Of a DNA stretch of 64,000 bases, positions 35,902-45,042 are shown piece by piece. Made by a program: the position numbers and the translations under genes. The stretch is from Aquimarina mytili (lineage in GTDB: Bacteria; Bacteroidota; Bacteroidia; Flavobacteriales; Flavobacteriaceae), in the NCBI RefSeq assembly GCF_016735115.1, contig NZ_JAERQJ010000006.1:186001-250000 (forward strand), read 5' to 3'. Positions within the stretch are counted from its first letter, which is position 1; each line of letters starts with the position of its first letter. The notes under the pieces were generated by a model that did not search any database, was not told where the DNA came from, and saw only the letters and a program-made list of their open reading frames with translations.

Positions 35902-37242
35902 ATGGCAAAATTTGAGCTTAAACTTCCAAAGATGGGTGAAAGTGTTGCAGAAGCAACAATAACGACTTGGTTAAAAGAAGTTGGAGAAACTATCGAACTA
36001 GATGATGCAGTTGTAGAGATAGCAACAGATAAAGTGGATAGTGAAGTGCCTAGTGAGGTAGAAGGTGTGCTATTAGAAAAACTATTTGAAGTTGATGATG
36101 TGGTGCAAGTAGGCCAAACTATTGCTATTATAGAGACCGAAGGAGAAGGTGGAGTAGAAGCAGCATCGACAGGGACAACAATTGAAACCGAAGAACCTCC
36201 TAAAGAAGCGGTGGTCATCGAAACACAAATTACTGAAGCAACCGAAACTGTAACTACAGCTACTTCAGATTTTTCTGAAGGGAGTAGATTTTATTCACCT
36301 TTAGTAAAGAATATTGCCTCAACCGAAGGAGTTTCATTAGAAGAGCTTGAAGGGATTTCTGGAACCGGTAAAGATGGCCGAGTTACCAAAAATGATATTC
36401 TTCAATTTATTGAAGATAGAAAAAATGGTAAAGTAGTTACTCAAACTACTAAAGAAGAGGTTAAAAAAGCACCAGTTGTGGCTACACCAGCCAAAAAAGA
36501 AGCTTCCAAGCCCACGCCAGTGGTTGCATCAGGAGAAGATGAGATTATTGAAATGACCAGAATGGGTAAACTTATTGCTCATCATATGGTAGAATCAGTG
36601 CAGACTTCAGCACATGTTCAATCATTTATCGAAGCAGATGTTACCAATATATGGAATTGGAGGAAAAAAGTGAAAGCAGATTTCATGAAGCGTGAAGGAG
36701 AAAATCTGACATTTACTCCAATTTTTATGGAGGCAGTTGCAAAAGCAATTAAAGATTTTCCGATGATTAATATTTCTGTTTCTGGAGATACTATAATCAA
36801 AAAGAAAAATATAAATCTGGGTATGGCAGCAGCTTTACCTGATGGTAACCTTATTGTGCCTGTTATAAAAAATGCCGACCAGTTAAACCTTGTGGGTATG
36901 ACCAAAGCAGTTAACGATTTAGCTAATCGTGCACGTAATAATGCTTTAAAACCAGATGATATACAAGGCGGTACATATACTGTAACCAATGTAGGTACAT
37001 TTGGTAGTATTATGGGAACCCCTATAATCAATCAACCTCAGGTTGGAATATTGGCTTTAGGAGCGATTAGAAAAGTTCCTGCCGTTATCGAAACACCAGA
37101 AGGAGATTTTATAGGTATCAGGTACAAGATGTTTCTTTCACATTCATATGATCATAGAGTAGTAAATGGAGCGCTAGGAGGACAGTTTGTACAGCGAGTA
37201 AAAGACTACTTAGAGGCATTTGATGCCAATAGAGAGTTTTAA
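35902..37242 (+). CDS. 2-oxoacid dehydrogenase E2 (dihydrolipoyl acyltransferase)
   Basis: A 446-residue E2. The N-terminal lipoyl domain has the lipoate lysine in ATDKVDSEVPS (K44). A Thr/Glu-rich linker leads to the peripheral subunit-binding domain (YSPLVKNIASTEGVSLEEL...GTGKDGRVTKNDI) and then the catalytic acyltransferase domain. The active-site motif reads DHRVVNG (about 417-423); most E2 proteins have Asp where Asn occurs here. DKVDSEVPSE is common in branched-chain and 2-oxoacid E2s of Bacteroidota, so a branched-chain type is likely. The E1 and E3 genes are not adjacent. Confidence 0.92.
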   Translation: MAKFELKLPKMGESVAEATITTWLKEVGETIELDDAVVEIATDKVDSEVPSEVEGVLLEKLFEVDDVVQVGQTIAIIETEGEGGVEAASTGTTIETEEPPKEAVVIETQITEATETVTTATSDFSEGSRFYSPLVKNIASTEGVSLEELEGISGTGKDGRVTKNDILQFIEDRKNGKVVTQTTKEEVKKAPVVATPAKKEASKPTPVVASGEDEIIEMTRMGKLIAHHMVESVQTSAHVQSFIEADVTNIWNWRKKVKADFMKREGENLTFTPIFMEAVAKAIKDFPMINISVSGDTIIKKKNINLGMAAALPDGNLIVPVIKNADQLNLVGMTKAVNDLANRARNNALKPDDIQGGTYTVTNVGTFGSIMGTPIINQPQVGILALGAIRKVPAVIETPEGDFIGIRYKMFLSHSYDHRVVNGALGGQFVQRVKDYLEAFDANREF

Positions 37243-37271
37243 AAGCTAGATAAATTTATAAATAAGATGTA

Positions 37272-37306
37272 AACCACGACATGCCTTGCTAGTCGTGGTT
37301 TTTTTA
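37272..37306 (+). terminator. Terminator of the E2 gene
   Basis: AACCACGAC and GTCGTGGTT form a 9-base-pair stem around an 11-base loop, followed by a run of T. Confidence 0.88.
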
Positions 37307-37382
37307 TTTAAGGATTTTTGTGTTAATTTAATGTATTACTCGACGTTAATAGTTACTACTACTCATTTTATAAAATATAGAA

Positions 37383-38105
37383 GTGCACATTGTTACCAGA
37401 AAATCTGAAGTGAAAAAATACGTTGATCAATGTGTATTGGTGTATCAGAGCAAGGGGTTAACAGAGTGTGTAAATGAGTTACATGATTTAGTTTTAAATA
37501 GAAAAGTAAGGTTTCCTCTTTTAGAATTTTGTGCGAAAACACTCTATCAAGAAATTTTTGAAGATGAACATATTGATTTTTGTGATCAGATTGAAGCATT
37601 GCATACCGAAGGAGGAAATGTTATTCTAGGAATAATGTTGCAAATTCGATTGAAAGATAGTTTTAAACAATCTATTGAAAAAGCTACGGAATATGTATCC
37701 AATGCAGACATTTGGTACGTTTGTGATATTATAGGAGAGCGCGTATTTGGGTATGCATTACTACACTGGCCCTCTAAAACGATTCCAGAAATAAAAAGAT
37801 TATCTAGTCATTCAAGTAATTGGGTGATTCGCTCTTTAGGAGCAGGAGTTCATTATGCGATTAAAAAAGGTTTGGATCAAAATAGTGTTAAAACTGTTTT
37901 TAGACTTTTGCTATCCATGGCAAATACAAAAGATAAAGAAATAAGACAAGGGATAGGTTGGGCAGCCAAAACTACGGCAAAATTTCATCCGGATGTCATT
38001 GATTTTTTTCAGAAAGAGATTGATAATAAAGAACGAGTTGCTCATTGGTTTAGAACAAAAATAAGTATTGGTTTAAATAGGAATGATTATGCCAAAAGAG
38101 ATTGA
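37383..38105 (+). CDS. HEAT-repeat protein, AlkD-like
   Basis: A 240-residue, wholly helical protein with a GTG start. The second half (LSSHSNWVIRSLGAGVHYAIKKG, then KEIRQGIGWAAKTTAKFHPD) looks like the HEAT-type repeats of the DNA alkylation repair family (AlkD/AlkC), but the catalytic residues of AlkD could not be placed by eye. It overlaps the following radical SAM gene by 23 bases. A DNA-repair role is plausible given that partner, but remains an inference. Confidence 0.55.
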   Translation: MHIVTRKSEVKKYVDQCVLVYQSKGLTECVNELHDLVLNRKVRFPLLEFCAKTLYQEIFEDEHIDFCDQIEALHTEGGNVILGIMLQIRLKDSFKQSIEKATEYVSNADIWYVCDIIGERVFGYALLHWPSKTIPEIKRLSSHSSNWVIRSLGAGVHYAIKKGLDQNSVKTVFRLLLSMANTKDKEIRQGIGWAAKTTAKFHPDVIDFFQKEIDNKERVAHWFRTKISIGLNRNDYAKRD

Positions 38106-38994
38106 AGTTAAATCCGTTTTAAACAAAACCAAAAGGAGAGATGATTGGTTTTTAGATGATTATACATTTAATCCGTATAGCAGTTGTTCGTTTAATTGTC
38201 TGTATTGCTATATCCGTGGTAGTAAGTACGGAATGAACCTCGAGAATAGTTTATCAGTTAAAATTAACGCGATAGAAGTATTAGATCGGCAATTGGCAAA
38301 TAGAGCTAAGAAAAATCAATACGGGGTAATTGTGTTATCCTCAGCCACTGATCCTTATTTACAAATTGAAGAGAAATATGAGTTAACCAGAAAAGCGTTA
38401 AAAGTAATTCTCAAACATAGGTTTCCGGTTCATATCATAACTAAATCTGATTTAATTGAGAGAGATTTTGATATTCTCAAGGAGATTGATCAACAAGCAA
38501 TTCTGCCCAAAGACTTGCTAGAATTGAATAGAGGAGTTATTGTTTCGTTTTCGTTTTCGTCTCTTGATGATAAGGTGGCTAGAATATTTGAACCTGGTGC
38601 CACAAAACCTTCTATGCGATTGTTGGTCTTGGAAAAATCAGTACATCATGGTTTCTTGACAGGTGTTAGCTTAATGCCGTTATTACCATATATTACGGAT
38701 ACTAAGGAGCAATTAGATTTTATGTTTTCTACACTAAAAAATAAAAATATAGATTACATACTTCCGGCGACCATTACCTTATTTGGAAATGGAAATTCTG
38801 ATAGTAAAACACTGATGTTAAATGCGGTCAAAAAACACTATCCAGAACTCTTACCTAAATACTATAAATTCTTTAATAATAGCTCAAACATGCCAAAGTA
38901 TTACAGTACTGCATTTTATAAGAAAATGGGAGAGCTTTGTGTTGACTATAAATTAAATAATACAATACTAGAAGCAGCTCAAAAAAGGGGGTGA
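38083..38994 (+). CDS. Radical SAM protein, spore photoproduct lyase-like (SPL/Rv2578c type)
   Basis: About 300 residues. The 4Fe-4S-binding motif CSFNCLYC (Cys 35, 39, 42) is CxxxCxxC. It is preceded by FNPYSSC, as in SPL-like radical SAM proteins. VLSSATDPYLQIEEKYELTRKAL and VHIITKSDLIERDFDIL are the further conserved blocks of this group. True spore photoproduct lyase repairs a thymine dimer; this organism does not look like a spore former, and the non-sporulating relatives have unknown substrates. The start may be the ATG 6 bases further in (MPKEIEV). It overlaps the HEAT protein gene. Confidence 0.85.
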   Translation: MIMPKEIEVKSVLNKTKRRDDWFLDDYTFNPYSSCSFNCLYCYIRGSKYGMNLENSLSVKINAIEVLDRQLANRAKKNQYGVIVLSSATDPYLQIEEKYELTRKALKVILKHRFPVHIITKSDLIERDFDILKEIDQQAILPKDLLELNRGVIVSFSFSSLDDKVARIFEPGATKPSMRLLVLEKSVHHGFLTGVSLMPLLPYITDTKEQLDFMFSTLKNKNIDYILPATITLFGNGNSDSKTLMLNAVKKHYPELLPKYYKFFNNSSNMPKYYSTAFYKKMGELCVDYKLNNTILEAAQKRG

Positions 38995-39023
38995 GAAATA
39001 ATATAAAACTGTTTTGCGAATAT

Positions 39024-39392
39024 CTATTCTATACTATCCTTCTTTTTTAATTCCTTACTGCGTTTTACGTCAATAGTTTCAAGTTTGTCATTAACAATAA
39101 GGTTATACGTATAATGTGATTCTACATCTGCTAACGGGATAAGAATGAGCATTTGTACCTTGCTTTTTGCAGGGATAATTTTGATCATAGGTTTGTTTGC
39201 ACTGCGTCGATATCCTATAGGGTTAATCTTTAAAAACACACTTTTTTCGGTATCGGTATCGTTTTGGATGTAGAGTATTGTTCGTTTTTTCTGTTTATCT
39301 TCAATCAGACGAAGTGATTTTTCTTGAGAATACGAAATAAAACCAAATAAAATGGTGCAAAGATATATAATAAGTGTATTTCGATTCTTCAC
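39024..39392 (-). CDS. Exported protein of unknown function
   Basis: A 122-residue protein with a signal peptide (LIIYLCTILFGFISYSQ). The mature part contains mostly beta strands (TILYIQNDTDTEKSVFLKINP, AKSKVQMLILIPLADVESHYTYNLIVN) resembling a single Ig-like or chaperone-like domain. It follows the metal transporter permease gene on the same strand after a 38-base gap, so it may be the last gene of that operon. No family was recognised. Confidence 0.6.
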   Translation of the reverse strand: MKNRNTLIIYLCTILFGFISYSQEKSLRLIEDKQKKRTILYIQNDTDTEKSVFLKINPIGYRRSANKPMIKIIPAKSKVQMLILIPLADVESHYTYNLIVNDKLETIDVKRSKELKKKDSIE

Positions 39393-39430
39393 AGAAAATT
39401 CAATTGTTTTGTTTTATAAAGATACACGTT

Positions 39431-40591
39431 TTATCCTCTGAACAAAAAGAACCGATCTTTCATGTTTTCAATTTCTGAATTCTTATTGGTTACAATATAA
39501 TCTATGGCTTCTGTTGTAAATTTTTTGCCTTTATCAGTTAAAGAAACAATGTCTTTTTCAATGGTGATCATATTATTTTTTAGGGCTAAATCTAATACAG
39601 ATTTCGATCGTACTTTTTGCCAGTTTATATGTTCGTTTAAATGCTTTACATGTCGTTCTTCCTCTTCGTGATGATTTCCAAGGTGAAGAAGAAATGTTAG
39701 CAGAGAGACTTCTATACGCTGTTGTTTTTGACGATAAAGTACAGAGAAAAAACCTCTGTTTGGAGCAAATAGATAAACCAGCAAAAATACCAAACCTAAA
39801 ACAGATGTCATAGATCCTGAAATAGACGTATCTAATCCGTGAGCTAACCAATATCCAGCAATAGCACTACATACACCAAACAAAACGGCTAACAAAAGCA
39901 TTTTTTTGAGGTTGTTGGTTAGTAAATATGCCGTAGCTGCTGGCGCTATCATCAATGCAATAACTAAAATAGCCCCCACTGCATCAAAGGCACCTACAGT
40001 AGTGATAGAAGAGACAGTCATTAATCCATAGTGTACTACAACTGGTGATAATCCTAAAGCAGATGCAAGACCAGCATCAAATGTACTTATCTTAAGCTCT
40101 TTGAAAAATGCTATTAATAATCCTAGGGTTATTACTAAAATAACACCAATAATCCATAAAGATTTTGGACCTAAATCTGTTCCTTGTATCATAAGTCTGT
40201 CAAAAGGAGCAAAGGCTAGTTCACCTAGTAGAACAGCATCAATATCTAAATGTACATCATTAGCATTTTGTGCAATTAGAATAATACCTATGCTAAAAAG
40301 TGCAGGAAAAACAAGCCCAATAGCAGTGTCTTCTTTTACTAATCCTGTTTTTTGAATAAATTCTACCAGAACAACCGTGAGTACTCCACTGGCTGCGGCC
40401 ATAACGATAAGCAAAGGAGATGATAAATCATGAGTGATGAAAAATCCTATGACAATCCCTGGTAAAATAGAATGACTTATAGCATCAGTTATTAAGGCCA
40501 TTTTGCGTAATACTAAAAACGTCCCAGGAATAGCACAAGCTATAGCTACCAAACTTGCAATCAGTTGTATTTCTATCTGTGCATTACTCAT
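39431..40591 (-). CDS. Metal ABC transporter permease with C-terminal winged-helix-like extension
   Basis: A 386-residue ABC-3 family permease. The first ~280 residues hold about eight hydrophobic segments, with ISHSILPGIVIGF and the later AFDAVGAILVIALMIAPAATAYLLT typical of zinc/manganese/iron permeases. The last ~100 residues are soluble: a His/Glu-rich stretch (LGNHHEEEERHVKHLNEH) and a helix-turn-helix-like segment with a wing (LDLALKNNMITIEKDIVSLTDKGKKF). This tail resembles part of a DtxR-type regulator. It overlaps the upstream permease gene by 8 bases. Confidence 0.9.
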   Translation of the reverse strand: MSNAQIEIQLIASLVAIACAIPGTFLVLRKMALITDAISHSILPGIVIGFFITHDLSSPLLIVMAAASGVLTVVLVEFIQKTGLVKEDTAIGLVFPALFSIGIILIAQNANDVHLDIDAVLLGELAFAPFDRLMIQGTDLGPKSLWIIGVILVITLGLLIAFFKELKISTFDAGLASALGLSPVVVHYGLMTVSSITTVGAFDAVGAILVIALMIAPAATAYLLTNNLKKMLLLAVLFGVCSAIAGYWLAHGLDTSISGSMTSVLGLVFLLVYLFAPNRGFFSVLYRQKQQRIEVSLLTFLLHLGNHHEEEERHVKHLNEHINWQKVRSKSVLDLALKNNMITIEKDIVSLTDKGKKFTTEAIDYIVTNKNSEIENMKDRFFLFRG

Positions 40592-41714
40592 CTTCGTTAT
40601 TCGTTAATTGATTGTATAGGTTTGCTGCGGTTTGATATCCTGATTCGGTCATAGACCACATATTGCCCTGTATTTTTATGTAATCCTTATCTTCAAGTTT
40701 TTGAAGCGATTTTCTGGTAAAACCTTGGAAATTATTTAAAATTTTAATGGCATGAGGATGAGCAATGTCTTCATGTGTTTTCGCAATGTTGTACATAAAT
40801 GATAAGGTCTTATGCAGTTGAAGATCATTCCTGTTTTTTCTGAAACGTATTTCTCTAAACAATAATCCCCGTCCGGGAGAGAAGATAAAAGAGAACAGTA
40901 CAAAAACACCTGCAACCAAAACAATTACTGGTCCAGTTGATAAATTGTTATGACTGGCACTAATTGCGGTACCTACAACACCTGATAATGCTCCAAATAT
41001 AGCGGCCAAAATCACCATAATACCAAGGCTATTAGTCCATTGTCTTGCTGCCGCAGCAGGTGCTAATAGCATAGCGCTCATTAGTACTACTCCCACGGTT
41101 TGTAATCCAAGAACAATGGCAATAACAATAAATGATGTAATTAGAATATCTAGAAACCTAGTGTTAAATCCTAGTGTTTTGGTATAGTCTGCATCAAATA
41201 AAAGTATTTTAAGTTCTTTCCAGAATAATAATAAAATTGCTAAACTAATACTGGTAACAATTACCATAAGCCATACATCACTTTCTAAAAGAGTTGCGGC
41301 TTGTCCAAAAAGATAACTTTCTAAACCTGCTTGATTGGCATTTGGTATTTTCTGAATATAAGTAAGCAATAGCATTCCAAATCCAAAAAATAGGGATAAG
41401 ATAAGTCCAAGGGCAGTATCAGATTTAAGATGAGTGTTTCTTATTATTCCTCTGATCCAAAAGGTACCGACTAATCCGCTTATTAAAGCGCCTAATAAAA
41501 AAATAGAACTGTTTTTTGTGCCAATAATCAAAAAAGCAATGGCTATACCCGGCAAAGCAGCGTGCGAAATTGCATCTCCTAACAGGCTTTGTTTTCGTAA
41601 TACAGCAAAACTACCCAACATACCGCAGATTGCACCGAGCACAGCGGTACCTAGTGTTATAGTACGTAGCGTATAATCGGTAAAAACAAGCTCTATGTAT
41701 TCTTGTAAATTCAT
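40584..41714 (-). CDS. Metal ABC transporter permease with C-terminal winged-helix-like extension
   Basis: A 376-residue ABC-3 family permease. The family motif GDAISHAALPGIAIAFL lies near residue 46, and LQTVGVVLMSAMLLAPAAAARQW near 205. After the membrane part the protein continues with about 90 soluble residues, ending in a winged-helix pattern (TRKSLQKLEDKDYIKIQGNMWSMTESGYQTA) as in the partner permease. The two permeases probably form a heterodimer with the ATPase encoded 5 bases upstream. The metal is Mn, Fe or Zn. Confidence 0.9.
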   Translation of the reverse strand: MNLQEYIELVFTDYTLRTITLGTAVLGAICGMLGSFAVLRKQSLLGDAISHAALPGIAIAFLIIGTKNSSIFLLGALISGLVGTFWIRGIIRNTHLKSDTALGLILSLFFGFGMLLLTYIQKIPNANQAGLESYLFGQAATLLESDVWLMVIVTSISLAILLLFWKELKILLFDADYTKTLGFNTRFLDILITSFIVIAIVLGLQTVGVVLMSAMLLAPAAAARQWTNSLGIMVILAAIFGALSGVVGTAISASHNNLSTGPVIVLVAGVFVLFSFIFSPGRGLLFREIRFRKNRNDLQLHKTLSFMYNIAKTHEDIAHPHAIKILNNFQGFTRKSLQKLEDKDYIKIQGNMWSMTESGYQTAANLYNQLTNNEDE

Positions 41715-41719
41715 AACTA

Positions 41720-42460
41720 CTATTGATTTACGGCTACTTTATAATTGATTCCATAAGTTTTGGTAAGATTATCATCGTTAAAAATGTCTTTAACCGGTCC
41801 TGTAGCAATCTTTTTTACATTTAGGAAGGTTACCCAATCAAAATATTCTGGTACGGTTTGTAGATCATGATGCACAACAATCACTGTTTTTCCTGCTTTC
41901 CTAAGCTCCTTAAGAATATTAATAATCGCTTTTTCTGTAGTGGCATCTACTCCTTGAAATGGCTCATCCATAAAATAAATAGCGGCATTTTGTACTAAAG
42001 CCCTAGCTAAAAAAATACGTTGTTGCTGTCCTCCGGAAAGCTGGCTGATTTGCCTGTTTTTAAAAGCGAGCATTCCCACTTTTTCTAAAGCTTCAAGAGC
42101 AGCTTTTTTTTCTTTTTGACCGGGTCTTTTGATCCACCCTAAACTTCCATAGGTACCCATTGTAACGACATCCAGGGCAGTGGTAGGGAAATCCCAATCC
42201 ACACTTCCTTTTTGAGGAACGTATGCCACTAGTGATCGTTGTTTTTTGTATGGTTTTCCATAGATTTGTATACTACCGGCAATAGGGTTGATGATATCCA
42301 AAATCGATTTAATCAGAGTGGATTTTCCGGCCCCATTTGGACCTACGATTGCCATTAAAACCCCTTCTGGAATAGCAAGATCAATATCCCATAAAACAGG
42401 TTTGTAGTTATAAGCTACAGTAAGATCGTCTATCTGAACCGCAATTTTATCTTCCATCAC
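41720..42460 (-). CDS. Metal ABC transporter ATP-binding protein
   Basis: A 246-residue ABC ATPase of the manganese/zinc/iron chelate group. Walker [10 protein letters not shown] is at residues 40-48, the signature LSGGQQQR follows in the second half, and Walker [13 protein letters not shown] comes directly after. [19 protein letters not shown] is the Q-loop region typical of metal-importing ATPases. It powers import together with the two permeases. Its ATG overlaps the stop of the binding-protein gene by 4 bases, so the operon is translationally coupled. Confidence 0.95.
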   Translation of the reverse strand: MMEDKIAVQIDDLTVAYNYKPVLWDIDLAIPEGVLMAIVGPNGAGKSTLIKSILDIINPIAGSIQIYGKPYKKQRSLVAYVPQKGSVDWDFPTTALDVVTMGTYGSLGWIKRPGQKEKKAALEALEKVGMLAFKNRQISQLSGGQQQRIFLARALVQNAAIYFMDEPFQGVDATTEKAIINILKELRKAGKTVIVVHHDLQTVPEYFDWVTFLNVKKIATGPVKDIFNDDNLTKTYGINYKVAVNQ

Positions 42461-43371
42461 TTAAGTGCGTTAACAATAGTGTTTACATTATATTCAAACA
42501 TACCGATATAAGTGCCTTCCTTAGACCCTATGTTTCCTAGAGCATCTGAGAATAGAGTTCCCCCGATTGCTACTTCATGATCTTTTGATTTTACCGCAGC
42601 TTGTAGAGCTTCAATAGTTCTTTTTGGTACCGAGCTTTCTACAAAAATGGCCTTTACCTCTTTTTCAATAATAAAATTAGCTAATTTCTGCACATCTTGC
42701 ACTCCGGCTTCGGTTGCAGTAGATAATCCTTGTAGGCCTACCACGTTAAATTCATAGGCTTGTCCGAAATAACTAAATGCATCATGTGCGGTAACTAAGA
42801 TTCGTTTTTCTTTTGCCAGTGTGGCAATTGTTTTTTGCAATCGATCTTCTAATTTGCTAAGTTTTGCTAAATAGGTTTCACTATTAGCTTTAAAAACATT
42901 GGCATTTTTTGGATCTATAGTGACAAGTTGATTGGTTATAAATGTTGTTATTAATTTCCAATTTTCAACATTAAACCAAATATGCGGATCATAATTTGAA
43001 GCAAAATAATCAGATCCTATTAGCGTGCTTTTGTCCAAACTCTCGCCAATGGCTATCGTTTTAATGTCCTGATGCTCCATTTTTTCGAATACTTCAACTA
43101 ATTTACCTTCAAGATGCAAACCGTTATAGAAGATTACATCGGCATTCACTAATTTAGTTACATCGCCTTCACTAGCTTTATATAAGTGTGGATCAATACC
43201 ACTGCCCATTAACCCCTGAACTTCGATAGCATCACCGCCAATATTTTTAACCAAATCCGTGATCATAGAAGTGGTGGTTACTACATTGAGTTTTTGATTT
43301 TCGTTCTTAACTCCTTTTTTGCAGGAAAATAGGGCTAAAGCGACTATGAGGATTGTTATTATTTTTTTCAT
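42457..43371 (-). CDS. Metal ABC transporter substrate-binding lipoprotein (cluster A-I)
   Basis: A 304-residue lipoprotein with lipobox ALALFSC (Cys 17). It is a TroA/ZnuA-type metal-binding protein. The probable metal ligands are H62 ([10 protein letters not shown]), H130 (YDPHIWFN), H196 ([10 protein letters not shown]) and D276 (TLFSDALG). Three His plus Asp is the TroA-like set; manganese-specific PsaA has Glu instead of the third His. This leaves Zn, Mn or Fe open, although the divergent DtxR-type regulator favours Mn or Fe. No long His-rich loop is present. Confidence 0.93.
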   Translation of the reverse strand: MKKIITILIVALALFSCKKGVKNENQKLNVVTTTSMITDLVKNIGGDAIEVQGLMGSGIDPHLYKASEGDVTKLVNADVIFYNGLHLEGKLVEVFEKMEHQDIKTIAIGESLDKSTLIGSDYFASNYDPHIWFNVENWKLITTFITNQLVTIDPKNANVFKANSETYLAKLSKLEDRLQKTIATLAKEKRILVTAHDAFSYFGQAYEFNVVGLQGLSTATEAGVQDVQKLANFIIEKEVKAIFVESSVPKRTIEALQAAVKSKDHEVAIGGTLFSDALGNIGSKEGTYIGMFEYNVNTIVNALK

Positions 43372-43428
43372 TTTGTTTCTTATTGTGATTTAAAATGTTT
43401 TTTTATTTTATGACTCTAAAATGAATGA

Positions 43429-44223
43429 CTAATTAGGTAATCGTATACTAATTCCGGCACTTAATAATAAATTTTGGCCTTCGGTTATACCAGATCCTAC
43501 GGTTGCATCTAACTGAATTGAGTCACTTAATAAATAAGTGAATCCCGCATCCCAAAGATGATTTGCACTACTGTCTTCGGGCAGATCTCCATACAATTCG
43601 GCATAGATTCCGAAATTATTGGTAATACTGTACCCATATACAAATGTGTATACATAGGCAGCTTCGGGAGAATCATCACCCCAGGCTGCACCCAAATTAT
43701 ATGATAAACTCGATTTTTCACTCAAAGTATGTGCAAAAGAAAATCTAAAATCAACTCCTGTAGTTTCTGGCTTAAAATCACCACTCGCACTAAATGGTAA
43801 ATATAAATGACCTAGAAATCCAATTTCTGGTAGTAATCCTTTTTCTTCGGTAATGCCAATTTTTGCTCCTAATAATAATGGTGATAAACCACTGGCAACA
43901 TTAGCATCTTCTATTCCATTCCTCTCAGTCTTGATTTCAGTAAAATCCCAGCCTACTCTTAGTTCTAAGTTGTCTAACAAACCGTATCGTAGAAGTGTAG
44001 TGTTAAATGTGGTTGCTTTTTCTTTTACTATGTCTTCTCCCAAATCTTCATAAAACGCTCCAGTTTCAATTTGTAAGTATCCTTTTGGTACTACTGTCGG
44101 AGACTCTGTCTGATCTGGTCTATCTGTTACGAGCGTTCCGGGGTTTGTTTTTTCTTGAGAAAAGATACTGTTAAAAGTTAGGTAACTTAAAAAAGTAAGT
44201 AAGATGATTCTTCTTAATTGCAT
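43429..44223 (-). CDS. Outer-membrane beta-barrel protein of the metal operon (Phenol_MetA_deg-like)
   Basis: A 264-residue protein with a signal peptide ending near SIFSQ. The opening LVTDRPDQTESPTVVPKGYLQIETG is typical of proteins labelled transporter or putative meta-pathway of phenol degradation, which are outer-membrane barrels of poorly known role. The rest is a series of amphipathic strands ending in SAGISIRLPN. It is the first gene of the metal importer operon, and its promoter contains the candidate regulator site. It may let metal or a metal complex through the outer membrane; that is inference. Confidence 0.82.
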   Translation of the reverse strand: MQLRRIILLTFLSYLTFNSIFSQEKTNPGTLVTDRPDQTESPTVVPKGYLQIETGAFYEDLGEDIVKEKATTFNTTLLRYGLLDNLELRVGWDFTEIKTERNGIEDANVASGLSPLLLGAKIGITEEKGLLPEIGFLGHLYLPFSASGDFKPETTGVDFRFSFAHTLSEKSSLSYNLGAAWGDDSPEAAYVYTFVYGYSITNNFGIYAELYGDLPEDSSANHLWDAGFTYLLSDSIQLDATVGSGITEGQNLLLSAGISIRLPN

Positions 44224-44254
44224 TAGGTTTATTAATTTTGTTTAATTATTGACG

Positions 44255-44286
44255 CAAAACTAAAAAAGTTAGTTATGACTAACAAA
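44255..44286 (-). promoter_or_regulatory. Metal operon promoter with a palindromic operator in its spacer
   Basis: Reading on the minus strand: TTTG (44286-44283), 20 bases, TAGTTTTG (44262-44255), a full match to the Bacteroidota promoter TTTG-N20-TAnnTTTG. The 6-4-6 palindrome GTTAGTTATGACTAAC (44268-44283) fills the spacer and also covers the ATG of the divergent DtxR-type gene at 44275. A repressor bound there would block the transporter operon and its own gene. Confidence 0.65.
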
Positions 44287-44961
44287 TTAAATTTGAATAA
44301 TTTAACAAAGAGTGAAGAAGACTATTTAAAAGCTCTTTTTCAACTGCTTATAGAAGGGAATTCTCCTAAGGTTGGTAATAACCAATTGGCCGAATATCTT
44401 AAAGTATCTCCGGCATCAACGAATAACATGATTAAAAAGTTGAAGGCTAAAGCATATGTGGTAAGCGAAAAGTATGGTAAGCTCGATTTAACCGAAGAAG
44501 GGAAGTCTATTGCTGTACGCTTAATTCGGAAGCATAGGTTATGGGAAACTTTTCTTTGTAATTATTTAAACTTTACGTGGGATGAGGTTCATGAAGTCGC
44601 AGAACAATTGGAGCATGTTAAATCTCGCAAATTGGTCAATGAGTTGGATCGATTTATGGATTATCCTAAAAAAGACCCTCATGGAGAATTGATTCCTAGT
44701 GCAGATGGCGATTATTCGGTTTTGCCTAAAGTGATGTTGTCTTCATTGTCTGAGGGTGATGTTTGTAAATTAGAGGCGGTAAACGATGGATCGGTTAATT
44801 TTTTGAAATACGTCTCCGAGATAGGTCTCGTGTTAAGTAGTGAGATAAAAGTCCTCGAAATACGAGAGTTTGATAAATCTATCAGAATAGAATTTAATAA
44901 TGTTGTAGAGACCGTAACACGGAAATTTGCTGATAATGTATTTGTTAAGAAGATAACGTGA
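44275..44961 (+). CDS. DtxR/MntR family metal-dependent transcriptional regulator
   Basis: A 228-residue regulator. The N-terminal winged helix (LTKSEEDYLKALFQLL, then SPASTNNMIKKLKAKAYV) is followed by the metal-binding and dimerisation region (RKHRLWETFL, EVHEVAEQLEHV) and a C-terminal FeoA/SH3-like domain (LSSLSEGDVCKLEAV onward). Such proteins repress metal importers when Mn(II) or Fe(II) is plentiful. The gene is divergent from the metal transporter operon, and its start codon lies inside the palindrome between them, so it probably also represses itself. Confidence 0.94.
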   Translation: MTNKLNLNNLTKSEEDYLKALFQLLIEGNSPKVGNNQLAEYLKVSPASTNNMIKKLKAKAYVVSEKYGKLDLTEEGKSIAVRLIRKHRLWETFLCNYLNFTWDEVHEVAEQLEHVKSRKLVNELDRFMDYPKKDPHGELIPSADGDYSVLPKVMLSSLSEGDVCKLEAVNDGSVNFLKYVSEIGLVLSSEIKVLEIREFDKSIRIEFNNVVETVTRKFADNVFVKKIT

Positions 44962-45015
44962 TTTTTGTAAATGTTAAAATAGAGTTAGGCTATAACAATG
45001 TTAAAGAATAGCTGT

Positions 45016-45023
45016 TATCTTTG
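45016..45023 (+). promoter_or_regulatory. Candidate -7 promoter element (TAnnTTTG) of the exonuclease gene
   Basis: TATCTTTG lies 19 bases before the start codon and matches the Bacteroidota -7 consensus. No clear -33 TTTG was found at the right distance. Confidence 0.45.
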
Positions 45024-45042
45024 AGTATCACACAATCAATTT

